Positions 26,050 through 34,398 of a stretch of 64,000 nt of DNA are shown piece by piece; position 1 is the stretch's first letter; each line of letters opens with the position of its first letter. The stretch is taken from positions 186,001-250,000 of the forward strand of contig NZ_JFKD01000003.1 of assembly GCF_002115725.1 (NCBI RefSeq), written 5' to 3'. The position numbers were made by a program, and so were the translations under genes. Source of the stretch: Marivita cryptomonadis (GTDB lineage: Bacteria > Pseudomonadota > Alphaproteobacteria > Rhodobacterales > Rhodobacteraceae). The notes under the pieces were generated by a model that worked only from the letters and a program-made list of their open reading frames with translations, was not told the origin of the DNA and did no database searches.

Positions 26050-26465
26050 ATTCCGTCATCCTGCGCGTCGGCACGCGGTACCTTGCCGGAATCCTGCTGG
26101 TGTTTTCGTTCTACATGATGCTGCGCGGCCACAATGAACCAGGTGGTGGCTTTATCGGCGGGCTGACCGGAGCGACCGGGTTTGTTCTTTACGCCATCGC
26201 TTGTGGCACTCAGGACGCTCGGGCTGCGTTGCGCGTACTGCCGCAAACCATCGCCATGTGGGGTTTGGGCATCGCACTATTGGCAGGCCTGTTCGCAGCA
26301 CTCTTCGGTGATGCGCTTTTCACCGGTCAATGGCTTTTCATCGGCGCAACCGAAAGTGACAAAGGCCTGCCCCTGTCGACCGTTCTGGTCTTCGACATCG
26401 GCGTCTATCTCGTGGTGTTCGGGTCAATCCTCACCCTTGTCTTCGCCATGGAGGAGGAAGTCTGA
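26046..26465 (+). CDS. mrpB: Na+/H+ antiporter subunit MrpB
   Basis: A 139-residue protein with four TM segments and the MnhB signature GHNEPGGGFIGGLTGATGFV near residue 28. It is separate here rather than fused to MrpA as in some proteobacteria. It overlaps mrpA by 4 bases and mrpC by one base. Confidence 0.95.
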   Translation: MNSVILRVGTRYLAGILLVFSFYMMLRGHNEPGGGFIGGLTGATGFVLYAIACGTQDARAALRVLPQTIAMWGLGIALLAGLFAALFGDALFTGQWLFIGATESDKGLPLSTVLVFDIGVYLVVFGSILTLVFAMEEEV

Positions 26466-26827
26466 TGGAATTCCTGTTTGCCATAACCGTCGGCGTCATG
26501 GTGTCGGCAGCGGTTTATCTGATGCTATCGAACAACCTGCTGCGCTTCATCTTTGGCCTTGTCCTGATTTCAAACGCAGCCAACCTGACGATCTTTGTCT
26601 CGGGTCGCCTGACGGATGGCGCACCGCCGCTGATCCCCGAAGGCGCCGATGCACCACTGGTCGATGTGGCCAACGCGCTGCCGCAAGCACTGGTACTGAC
26701 CGCCATCGTCATCGGCTTTGGCCTTTTCGCCTTCGCCATCGTCCTCGTCTTCCGGGCGTGGACCACCCTGAATTCCCTGACACCAGACGACATGCGCCTG
26801 GCCGAACCTGAAGAGGCACAAAAGTGA
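26465..26827 (+). CDS. mrpC: Na+/H+ antiporter subunit MrpC (NuoK-like)
   Basis: A 120-residue protein with three TM segments and the NuoK-type pattern LLRFIFGLVLISNAANLTIF, plus PQALVLTAIVIGFGLFAFAI. It is part of the membrane arm of the antiporter. The ATG overlaps the mrpB stop; the gene overlaps mrpD by 4 bases. Confidence 0.95.
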   Translation: MEFLFAITVGVMVSAAVYLMLSNNLLRFIFGLVLISNAANLTIFVSGRLTDGAPPLIPEGADAPLVDVANALPQALVLTAIVIGFGLFAFAIVLVFRAWTTLNSLTPDDMRLAEPEEAQK

Positions 26828-28320
26828 GCTGGCTTCTCGCACTTCCGATCGTTGTTCCGTTTCTGACGGCGGTCCTCGCGTTCCTGACGCGACAAAGCCC
26901 GCTGGGGCGCTGGATTTCCGTGGCCGGATCAGCGGTGCTGCTGTTCGCGTCGATCACGCTCATGAACACGGTCCTACGCGACGGCGTAATTGCCGGGCAA
27001 ATGGGCGGCTGGGCCGCACCGTTTGGCATCACGCTGGTGGCGGACCTTCTGTCTGCCGTCATGGTCCTGATCACCGCCATCGTTGCCGTTGCCGTATCCA
27101 TCTACGCCATTGCGGATGTGGACGAAGGCATGGAGCGTTTGGGCTACCACGCGCTGTTCAACATGCTGATCGCCGGTGTGGTCGGCGCGTTCATTACCGG
27201 CGACCTTTTCAACCTTTACGTCTGGTTCGAGGTGATGCTGATTGCGTCTTTCGGCCTACTGGTGCTGGGCGGACGGCCCGAACAGATCGACGGGGGCGTG
27301 AAATATGTGGCACTGAACCTTGTGTCCACAATCATGTTCCTGACCGGTATTGGCTTGCTCTATGGCATGACCGGCACGCTGAACATGGCAGATTTGGCAA
27401 CTGCTGTGGACGATGCGGACCAACGCCTGCTGACCATCGTCGCGGTCCTCTTCATGATTGCCTTCGGGGTCAAGGCTGCCGTGTTCCCGCTCTTCTTCTG
27501 GCTGCCCGCCTCGTACCACACGCCCGCCTTCTCGGTCTCGGCGGTGTTCGCGGGACTGCTGACCAAGGTCGGCGTCTACGCCCTCCTGCGCATGTTCACG
27601 CTGGTGTTCGACCACGACACCGCCTTCACCCACACGATCCTGCTTTGGGTCGCGGGCCTGACCATGGTGGTTGGCGTTCTGGGCGCGGCTGCACAATCAG
27701 ACATGCGCAAGATCCTGTCGTTCCACATCGTAAGCCAGATCGGCTACATGATCCTTGGCCTTGCCTTGCTGACGCCGCTCGCCATCGTCGGCGCGGTGTT
27801 CTACCTCGTGCACCACATCGTGGTGAAGGCAAACCTGTTCCTAATCGCAGGTGTGGCGCAACGGATCGCCGGCGGGACAGAGCTTTCGCGGATCGGCGGC
27901 CTCTACAAATCCGCGCCTCTTTTGGCGGTGCTCTTCGTGGTCCCGGCCTTCTCGCTCGCTGGCTTCCCGCCGCTCTCAGGTTTCTGGGCCAAGTTCCTTC
28001 TGGTCAAGGCGGCGCTCGACGTTCAGGGCTGGATCATCGCCGGCATTGCGTTGGCGGTGGGTCTGCTCACGATCTACTCCATGACCAAGATCTGGGCGCA
28101 GGCCTTCTGGGAACCACACCCCGACGGGATCGAGCCGAAACTGTCGTCACTGTCCAGCCGAGACCGTGCTGCTATGCTGATCCCAATTGCCGGGCTCGCT
28201 GTGCTGACCGTCATCATCGGCGTGATGCCTGAACCTTTCGTCCAATTCGCCGAGGCCTCTGCGGCGCAGCTTCTTGACCCGACAGCCTACATCACCGCGG
28301 TGCTGGGAGAACAGCCATGA
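26824..28320 (+). CDS. mrpD: Na+/H+ antiporter subunit MrpD (NuoN-like)
   Basis: A 498-residue proton-conducting subunit with 13-14 TM segments. It starts with GTG overlapping the mrpC stop. The functional Glu lies in NLYVWFEVMLIASFGLLVLG and the Lys in FGVKAAVFPLFFWLPASYHT. The His/Lys-bearing segment VHHIVVKANLFLIAG follows. Paralogous to MrpA and NuoM/NuoN; position and length identify MrpD. Confidence 0.95.
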   Translation: MSWLLALPIVVPFLTAVLAFLTRQSPLGRWISVAGSAVLLFASITLMNTVLRDGVIAGQMGGWAAPFGITLVADLLSAVMVLITAIVAVAVSIYAIADVDEGMERLGYHALFNMLIAGVVGAFITGDLFNLYVWFEVMLIASFGLLVLGGRPEQIDGGVKYVALNLVSTIMFLTGIGLLYGMTGTLNMADLATAVDDADQRLLTIVAVLFMIAFGVKAAVFPLFFWLPASYHTPAFSVSAVFAGLLTKVGVYALLRMFTLVFDHDTAFTHTILLWVAGLTMVVGVLGAAAQSDMRKILSFHIVSQIGYMILGLALLTPLAIVGAVFYLVHHIVVKANLFLIAGVAQRIAGGTELSRIGGLYKSAPLLAVLFVVPAFSLAGFPPLSGFWAKFLLVKAALDVQGWIIAGIALAVGLLTIYSMTKIWAQAFWEPHPDGIEPKLSSLSSRDRAAMLIPIAGLAVLTVIIGVMPEPFVQFAEASAAQLLDPTAYITAVLGEQP

Positions 28321-28796
28321 ACACCTTTGGACTGAACATCATCCTCGCCATCGCATGGGTTGCGTTCACCGGCTCGGTGTCCCTCATTGGCCTCATCACT
28401 GGCTTTGTGATCGGCTATGGTGCGTTGTGGCTGATCCAGCCGCTGATTGGGACAAGCAGCTATTTCAAACGTGTGGCCGCATGGATCAAGCTTGTGATCA
28501 TGTTCCATTATGAACTGATCGTCTCCAGCATCGCGGTTGCCATCGACGTGCTCACTCCGCGCCACCGGTCGCGCCCCGCGATCATCGAGGTGCCGCTCGA
28601 CGTGAAAACCGACACCGGCATCCTGCTGGTCACAAACCTGATCTCGCTCACACCAGGCACGCTGAGCCTTGACGTGAGCGAAGACAGAAAGACGCTGCTT
28701 GTACATGCGATGTTTGCCGACGATCCCGATGCCCTGCGCAAAAGCCTGAAGGACGGGATGGAGCGTTGGGTGATTGACGCTGTGGAGGGCGCGTGA
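28317..28796 (+). CDS. mrpE: Na+/H+ antiporter subunit MrpE
   Basis: A 159-residue protein with two or three N-terminal TM segments and a cytosolic C-terminal domain. The family pattern is VTNLISLTPGTLSLDVSED. MrpE helps assemble the complex. It overlaps mrpD and mrpF by 4 bases each. Confidence 0.94.
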   Translation: MNTFGLNIILAIAWVAFTGSVSLIGLITGFVIGYGALWLIQPLIGTSSYFKRVAAWIKLVIMFHYELIVSSIAVAIDVLTPRHRSRPAIIEVPLDVKTDTGILLVTNLISLTPGTLSLDVSEDRKTLLVHAMFADDPDALRKSLKDGMERWVIDAVEGA

Positions 28797-29095
28797 TGGA
28801 TGGATTTCTAGAGATTAGCCTTGAGATCGGCTTTATGTGCGTCGTGATTTCGGTCGTTTTGGCCTTTGTGCGTCTGATCAAAGGGCCAAGCCTTCAGGAC
28901 CGGGTCGTCGCCCTCGACTTCATGACGGTGGCCATCGTCGCCTTCTGCGGCCTCGCTGCCATCCGCTATGGCACCCCGGCGTTTCTGGACGTGGCACTGG
29001 TGCTGGCCCTCGTCGGCTTCCTCGCGACAGTCGCCCTTGCCCGCTTTGCCGAACGCAACACTGAACGCTCCAGAGAAAGGTCACGTCATGATTGA
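28793..29095 (+). CDS. mrpF: Na+/H+ antiporter subunit MrpF
   Basis: A 100-residue protein with three TM segments and the MnhF pattern RLIKGPSLQDRVVALDFMTV near residue 27. The C-terminus is charged (ERNTERSRERSRHD). It overlaps mrpG by 8 bases. Confidence 0.94.
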   Translation: MMDGFLEISLEIGFMCVVISVVLAFVRLIKGPSLQDRVVALDFMTVAIVAFCGLAAIRYGTPAFLDVALVLALVGFLATVALARFAERNTERSRERSRHD

Positions 29096-29459
29096 AGTTG
29101 TCGCCGGCTCCCTGATCATCCTTGGCGGGTTCTTTGCCGTGATTGGCGCGCTTGGCCTGCTACGCCTGCCAGACGTGCTTTTGCGGATGCACGCTTCGAC
29201 CAAGATCGGCACCTTGGCCTGCGGGTTGATCCTGTTGTCCAGCGCCGTGATCTTTGGCACATCGGACATTATCATCCGGGTGATTGCCATCGTTCTCTTC
29301 ATCCTTCTCACTGCGCCCATCGGCGCGCACATGATGGGCCGCTCAGTCGTTTCGACGGGCGTGCCGCTGTGGAAGAACGAAGGCCTAGAGGAAGGCAAAC
29401 TCGATACCGCCCTGCACGAGGAACACAGCACTCCGGCTGGGCCAAAACCTGATCACTGA
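29088..29459 (+). CDS. mrpG: Na+/H+ antiporter subunit MrpG
   Basis: A 123-residue protein starting MIEVVAGSLIILGGFF, with three TM segments and the family pattern GLLRLPDVLLRMHASTKIGT. The start at 29088 lies inside mrpF; a longer upstream reading is out of context. It is the last gene of the operon, followed by a strong hairpin terminator. Confidence 0.94.
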   Translation: MIEVVAGSLIILGGFFAVIGALGLLRLPDVLLRMHASTKIGTLACGLILLSSAVIFGTSDIIIRVIAIVLFILLTAPIGAHMMGRSVVSTGVPLWKNEGLEEGKLDTALHEEHSTPAGPKPDH

Positions 29460-29466
29460 AATGCAA

Positions 29467-29490
29467 AAGGCCGCTCTGACGAGCGGCCTT
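29467..29490. terminator. Hairpin terminator between mrpG and the HU gene
   Basis: Ten-base arms AAGGCCGCTC and complement around a TGAC loop. On the minus strand a TTTT follows, so it can end the HU transcript as well as the mrp operon. The two genes converge on it. Confidence 0.75.
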
Positions 29491-29512
29491 CAAGGTAAGT
29501 CTGGAGGTCGGA

Positions 29513-29800
29513 TCAGCCGTTCACGCTGTCCTTGAGAGCCTTCGCAATGGTCATCTTGACCACCTTGTCGGCTTCTTTCTTGAACTGCTCGCCAGTGGCA
29601 GGGTTGCGCACCATGCGCTCCGGGCGCTCGCGGCAGTAGATTTTGCCGACACCGGGAAGCGTCACTGCACCGCCACCAGACACTTCTTTGGTGATGATGT
29701 TGGTCACTGCGTCCAGTGCTGCTCCGGCGGTTTTCTTGTCGCTGCCCATTTCTTCGGCCAGAGCGGCCACAAGCTGGGTCTTGGTCATTGGTTTCGCCAT
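29513..29800 (-). CDS. HU family DNA-binding protein
   Basis: A 95-residue histone-like protein starting MAKPMTKTQLVAALAEEMGS. The DNA-intercalating beta-arm region is seen as GVGKIYCRERPERMVRNPATGE, here with GKIYCRERP in place of the usual FxxRxRAAR pattern. It compacts and bends DNA as a dimer. Its own promoter should lie in the AT-richer 185-base spacer upstream. Confidence 0.93.
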   Translation of the reverse strand: MAKPMTKTQLVAALAEEMGSDKKTAGAALDAVTNIITKEVSGGGAVTLPGVGKIYCRERPERMVRNPATGEQFKKEADKVVKMTIAKALKDSVNG

Positions 29801-29985
29801 TTCGTGGTCTCCTTAACTGCCCGATCTTGGGCCTCGTGGTGAAAAACTAACCGTATATTGCGAGGAAACACAACGGTTGGTAGGCGATTACCCGACGTTT
29901 TTCGCCTTTTTCAGCCGATTTCCACAGCTTTGTCACACCCTAAGTCGGACGAAAGCGCCATTCGATGTCGCTAAGGCAGAATCGC

Positions 29986-31470
29986 CTACAGGAACGCGGT
30001 TTCCTCGAAGCTGCGCAGCTTCCGGCTGTGAATGCGCTCAAGCGGCATCTCTCGCAGGTGTTCCATCGCATGAATACCGATCATCAGGTGCCGCGCAACC
30101 TGCGTTTTGTAGAAATCAGACGCCATGCCGGGCAGCTTCAATTCGCCATGCAAAGGCTTGTCGCTAACACATAGAAGCGTGCCATAGGGCACCCGAAAGC
30201 GAAAACCGTTGGCCGCAATCGTGGCACTTTCCATGTCGAGCGCAATGGCCCGGCTCTGGCTCAGACGCTGCACCGGACCGCGTTGGTCGCGAAGTTCCCA
30301 GTTGCGGTTGTCCACGCTGGCCACCGTGCCAGTCCGCATGATGCGCTTGAGGTCATACCCCTCAAGCTGCGTTTCGGCAGCCACAGCGCGTTCCAGCGCG
30401 ATCTGGATCTCGGCCAAGGCCGGGATTGGGACCCAGACGGGCAGATCGTCATCCAGAACACGATCCTCGCGCAGATAAGCATGGGCCAGCACAAAGTCGC
30501 CAAGGCTTTGCGAATTGCGCAGGCCTGCGCAATGTCCGACCATCAACCATGCATGTGGGCGCAGAACGGCGATATGATCTGTCGCTGTCTTGGCGTTTGA
30601 CGGCCCCACCCCGATATTCACCAAAGTGATCCCCGACCCACCTTTGCGCTTGAGGTGATACGTCGGCATCTGGGGCATCTTATCGACCGCAGGAAGCGGC
30701 GCATCTGCCTCGAAAATCTCGGCATTGCCGGTGCTGACAAAGCTCATGTAGCCGCTGTCCGGATCGGCAAGCTGTGCCCGCGCATAGGCTTCGAATTCGG
30801 CTACGTAGAACTGGTAGTTGGTAAACAGAACATGATTCTGGAAATGGTGCGGGTCGGTCGCCGTGTAATGCGACAGCCGCGCCAGAGAATAATCCACACG
30901 CTGCGCAGTGAACGGCGCCAAAGGCTCTGTTCCATCCGGCGCGGGCTTGGCCACACCGTTCACGATATCATCATTCGTGGTCGCCAGATCAGGCACGTCA
31001 AACACGTCGCGCAGGATAAAGTCTGCCGCCCCTTCTTGGGGCACTGTGATCGTCGCATCGTTCGCCACAGCGAAATGCACCGGCATAGGGGTGTCCGAAA
31101 CACCCACCTCGACCGGAACACCGTGATTGCCCATCAACAGCGACAGCTGCTGTTCAAGATAGTGACGGAACAGGTCAGGCCGCGTGATGGTGGCCGCATG
31201 CGTTCCGGGATGCGCCACGTGACCGAAACTCAAACGGCTGTCGACCTTGGCAAAGCTGGTCGTTGTGATCCGCACCTCTGGATAAAACGCACGGTAGCGC
31301 ACGCCGGGATGCCCCTGCTTCATCGCGGTTTGAAAGCTGTCGCACAGGAACTGCGTGGACTGCGCATAGAGCGTGCACAGCCGGTCTACCGCCGCCTTCG
31401 GATCGTCGAAACGCTCGGGGTCCGGGGTCTCTGGTGAGATAACATCGAGATTGATGGAACGGTCCTGCAT
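29986..31470 (-). CDS. amn: AMP nucleosidase
   Basis: Hydrolyses AMP to adenine and ribose-5-phosphate. The start is taken at the ATG complementary to 31468-31470 (MQDRSINLDVISPET), which gives 494 residues, the family's usual size; the frame extends 119 codons further but without homology. The N-terminal AMP_N domain includes HVAHPGTHAATITRPDLFRH, and the C-terminal phosphorylase-like domain has VNIGVGPSNAKTATDHIAVL and LDMESATIAANGFRFRVPYG. It is monocistronic and divergent from the VOC gene. Confidence 0.95.
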   Translation of the reverse strand: MQDRSINLDVISPETPDPERFDDPKAAVDRLCTLYAQSTQFLCDSFQTAMKQGHPGVRYRAFYPEVRITTTSFAKVDSRLSFGHVAHPGTHAATITRPDLFRHYLEQQLSLLMGNHGVPVEVGVSDTPMPVHFAVANDATITVPQEGAADFILRDVFDVPDLATTNDDIVNGVAKPAPDGTEPLAPFTAQRVDYSLARLSHYTATDPHHFQNHVLFTNYQFYVAEFEAYARAQLADPDSGYMSFVSTGNAEIFEADAPLPAVDKMPQMPTYHLKRKGGSGITLVNIGVGPSNAKTATDHIAVLRPHAWLMVGHCAGLRNSQSLGDFVLAHAYLREDRVLDDDLPVWVPIPALAEIQIALERAVAAETQLEGYDLKRIMRTGTVASVDNRNWELRDQRGPVQRLSQSRAIALDMESATIAANGFRFRVPYGTLLCVSDKPLHGELKLPGMASDFYKTQVARHLMIGIHAMEHLREMPLERIHSRKLRSFEETAFL

Positions 31471-31577
31471 CCCCGGCCTTTCTTGGTCTTGCGCCTGCCT
31501 CGCGCGCAGGTTGACAGCTTGCGTGGGTGGGATCAAGCTGGAGAAATGGTCAGCACTGCTGACTTTTTCTATGAGGC

Positions 31578-32003
31578 ATGCACATGGACTATGAAACTGT
31601 GTCCGCGCCCGAGTTCGGCGCATCCTTGCGCGGGATCGGATTGAACCTATTGGTGCGCGATGTGCTGGCACAAACCGAAGGTCTTTGCACGCTGTTCGGA
31701 ATGCGGGCCTTTCAGGCTTCACGCGACTTCGCGATCCTGCAATATGGGCAACAGGTGTTCCAACTCCACGCCGACGCAACCTACGCCAAGCATCCACTGC
31801 TAAACCTTCTGCCAGAAAACCCGCCACGTGGCGCCGGGATTCAGATTCACCTCTTCGACACAGACCCGGACGACGCAGCCCAGCGCGCCGACACAGTCGG
31901 CTTCACCGTCCTGCAACCGCCAACCGACAAACCGCACGGGCTGCGCGAATGCTTCCTGCTGTGCCCGGACGGTTATGCTTGGGTCCCGTCGCGACCACTT
32001 TGA
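31578..32003 (+). CDS. VOC (glyoxalase-fold) family protein
   Basis: A 141-residue protein with one predicted VOC domain: GIGLNLLVRDVLAQTEGLCT, then FQLHADATYAKHPL, GIQIHLFDTD, and a C-terminal LLCPDGYAWVPSRP. Possible metal ligands His and Glu occur, but the reaction is unknown. ATG 31578 or ATG 31584 could be the start. It precedes a class II aldolase gene by about 80 bases on the same strand. Confidence 0.72.
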   Translation: MHMDYETVSAPEFGASLRGIGLNLLVRDVLAQTEGLCTLFGMRAFQASRDFAILQYGQQVFQLHADATYAKHPLLNLLPENPPRGAGIQIHLFDTDPDDAAQRADTVGFTVLQPPTDKPHGLRECFLLCPDGYAWVPSRPL

Positions 32004-32080
32004 CACCTATACACCAATATCACACCGCTTGACTTTACGTTGGGAAAGGCTTGCTTTGATCCCAAACACAGGAGGCTTCC

Positions 32081-32836
32081 ATGTCCGTTACGCAACTCGC
32101 TCCAAATATGGAGCATTGGCAGGAACGCGTTGATCTTGCAGCCGCTTTCCGCTGGATCGCACGGCTCAACATGCACGAGGCCGTTGCCAATCACCTAAGC
32201 CTGTCGATCAATGACGACGGCACCCGGTTCCTGATGAACCCCAACCAAATGCACTTTTCCCGTATCAAAGCGAGCGACCTGCTGATCGTGGATGCGAACG
32301 ACCCTGAAACGCTCAAGGGCCCCAATGCACCTGACCCGACCGCTTGGGGTTTGCACGGTGGATTGCACCGTCACTGTCCCCATGCACGCTGTGCAATGCA
32401 TGTCCATTCAGTCCACGCCACCGTACTGGCTTGCCTGCAAGACCCGCGCCTGCCCCCCATCGACCAGAACTGCGCTACTTTTTTCAATCGCTACGTGATC
32501 GACACGCAGTATGGCGGTCTTGCCTTCGAGGAAGAGGGCGAGAGATGTGCGCAGCTTTTCACCGACCCAAAGCAGAAGGTGATGATCATGGGCAACCACG
32601 GCGTGATGGTCATCGGCGACACGGTAGCTGACACGTTCAATCGCCTGTATTACTTCGAACGCGCCGCCGAAACCTACATCCGCGCGTTGCAAACCGGGCA
32701 GCCACTCAAGGTCTTATCCGATGATATCGCGGAGAAAACCGCACAGGAACTTGAAGGTTACCCCGAACAGGATGCCCGCCACTTGTCTGAATTGAAAAAA
32801 ATATTGGATTCCGAGGGATCCGATTACGCCTCTTGA
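32081..32836 (+). CDS. Class II aldolase/adducin family protein
   Basis: A 251-residue zinc aldolase-type protein. The zinc ligands appear as AMHVHSVHATVLACL (two His) and a C-terminal His in MIMGNHGVMVIGDTVADTF. An N-terminal Asn/His region, EAVANHLSLSINDDGTRFLM, binds substrate phosphate in relatives. The catalytic Glu expected of fuculose-aldolases is not obvious, so it may be a decarboxylase-like or non-aldol member. A ribosome-binding site AGGAGG precedes the ATG. Confidence 0.88.
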   Translation: MSVTQLAPNMEHWQERVDLAAAFRWIARLNMHEAVANHLSLSINDDGTRFLMNPNQMHFSRIKASDLLIVDANDPETLKGPNAPDPTAWGLHGGLHRHCPHARCAMHVHSVHATVLACLQDPRLPPIDQNCATFFNRYVIDTQYGGLAFEEEGERCAQLFTDPKQKVMIMGNHGVMVIGDTVADTFNRLYYFERAAETYIRALQTGQPLKVLSDDIAEKTAQELEGYPEQDARHLSELKKILDSEGSDYAS

Positions 32837-32905
32837 GCGTTAACATTTCCGTGGGCAGATGACTGCGCCGCTTGGTTTTGGATTTAATTGTACCACGTTC
32901 AAATT

Positions 32906-33769
32906 ATGGACCACACATTGCTCTCTCTTGGACACGGCTATAGCGCGGCCTTTCTGGCCCAGCGCCTGCTGCCCAAGGGTTGGAAAATAGCCGGGACAAC
33001 GCGCGACCCGGACAAGTTTCGCGACTTCCATGCTCAGGGCATCACCCCACTTTTGTGGGACAGAGAGGCCATTCTTCCTTGGCTTGAAAACGCCAGTCAC
33101 GTGCTGGTCTCTGCTGGTCCGACCGAAGACGGCGATCCAACGCTGGGTCTGCTCAAGACGGATTTTTCAGCCCAAGCCAAACGGCTTGACTGGGTCGGCT
33201 ACTTGTCGACAACGGGTGTCTACGGGGATGCACAAGGAGATTGGGTTGATGAAAGCGCACCGTTGACCCCCGCCACCGAACGCGGCCGCCGCCGGGTCCG
33301 GGCAGAGGCAGCATGGTCCGCGATCCCGGATTTACCACTCCACATCTTCCGGCTTGCGGGGATCTACGGCCCCGGCCGTGGCCCGTTCTCCAAGGTGCGC
33401 GACGGCACCGCGCGCCGCATCATCAAACCCGGTCAGGTGTTCAGCCGCATCCATGTCGAAGACATTGCGCAAGTGCTCGAAGCATCCATGCAACACCCCA
33501 AACCGGGCACCGTGTATAATCTGTGCGATGACGATCCTGCCCCGCCACAAGACGTGATCTTGCACGCCGCGACCCTTTTGGGGGTCGATGCACCGCCAGA
33601 ATTGCGCTTCGAGGACGCAGAGTTGTCTCCCATGGCGCGCAGCTTCTATGCCGAAAGCAAACGAGTCAGGAACGACCGGATTAAATCGGATCTTGGTGTC
33701 GCGCTGAAATACCCCGATTACCGGTCAGGCTTGGCCGCCATCCTTGCGCAAGAGCAGGCCAAACAGTGA
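32906..33769 (+). CDS. NAD(P)-dependent epimerase-like protein (YeeZ-type extended SDR)
   Basis: A 287-residue protein beginning MDHTLLSLGHGYSAAFLAQR, with the dinucleotide motif GHGYSA near residue 9. The active-site region STTGVYGDAQGDWVDESAPL shows TGVYG as in YeeZ and epimerase/dehydratase relatives. The usual YxxxK Tyr is present in GVYG, but no Lys follows four residues later. Function is unknown. A TTG at 32888 gives six more residues but ATG 32906 is preferred. It overlaps exoD by 4 bases. Confidence 0.83.
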   Translation: MDHTLLSLGHGYSAAFLAQRLLPKGWKIAGTTRDPDKFRDFHAQGITPLLWDREAILPWLENASHVLVSAGPTEDGDPTLGLLKTDFSAQAKRLDWVGYLSTTGVYGDAQGDWVDESAPLTPATERGRRRVRAEAAWSAIPDLPLHIFRLAGIYGPGRGPFSKVRDGTARRIIKPGQVFSRIHVEDIAQVLEASMQHPKPGTVYNLCDDDPAPPQDVILHAATLLGVDAPPELRFEDAELSPMARSFYAESKRVRNDRIKSDLGVALKYPDYRSGLAAILAQEQAKQ

Positions 33770-34398
33770 CACCCGATCAGGTCGCTCCACGATCGCTCAC
33801 CGGCCTTCTGGACACGCTCGACCCCGAAAATCCCGCAACCGGCGCCGAACACCGCCACCATGACGCCCATGAAGGGCTAACGATTCAAGACATGCTCGAC
33901 CGGGTCGGTGCACGCTCTTTTGGCGCGGCACTCTTGGTCCCGTCTCTGATCCTCGTGTCGCCTTTGTCGATCATACCGCTGATGCCCACCATCGGCGGGC
34001 TGGTCATTCTCACCATCTCCATTCAGGCATTTTTCGGTCGCGACCACTTGTGGCTGCCTGGGTTCCTCGCCACCAGACGGCTCAGCGGAGCGCAACTGAA
34101 ACGCGCTGTGAACTACCTACGCAAACCCGCCGCTTGGCTTGACCGCAACAGCCGACACAGGCTGCGCTTTTTGTCCGCGTCACCAATGGACCGGATCGCG
34201 CTCTTGGCGGTCATGGTCGTCGCAGCGACATGGCCTTTTCTGGAAATCCTGCCCATGTTCACATCGATCAGCGCAGGCGGCGTTGCCCTTATTGCCTTTG
34301 CGCTGATGGTGCGCGACGGATTTGTTCTGATTGCAGGTTATACCGTTCTGGGGCTGTCGCTGGCGGTGGTCGCCGCTTTGATCAGCGGGATCTTCTAA
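33766..34398 (+). CDS. exoD: ExoD family protein
   Basis: A 210-residue membrane protein with the ExoD pattern: an N-terminal [20 protein letters not shown], several hydrophobic segments, and [20 protein letters not shown]. ExoD of Sinorhizobium meliloti affects exopolysaccharide production and alkali tolerance; the biochemical role is not settled. GTG start overlaps the upstream epimerase stop. The gene's stop overlaps the dxs stop on the other strand. Confidence 0.88.
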   Translation: MTPDQVAPRSLTGLLDTLDPENPATGAEHRHHDAHEGLTIQDMLDRVGARSFGAALLVPSLILVSPLSIIPLMPTIGGLVILTISIQAFFGRDHLWLPGFLATRRLSGAQLKRAVNYLRKPAAWLDRNSRHRLRFLSASPMDRIALLAVMVVAATWPFLEILPMFTSISAGGVALIAFALMVRDGFVLIAGYTVLGLSLAVVAALISGIF

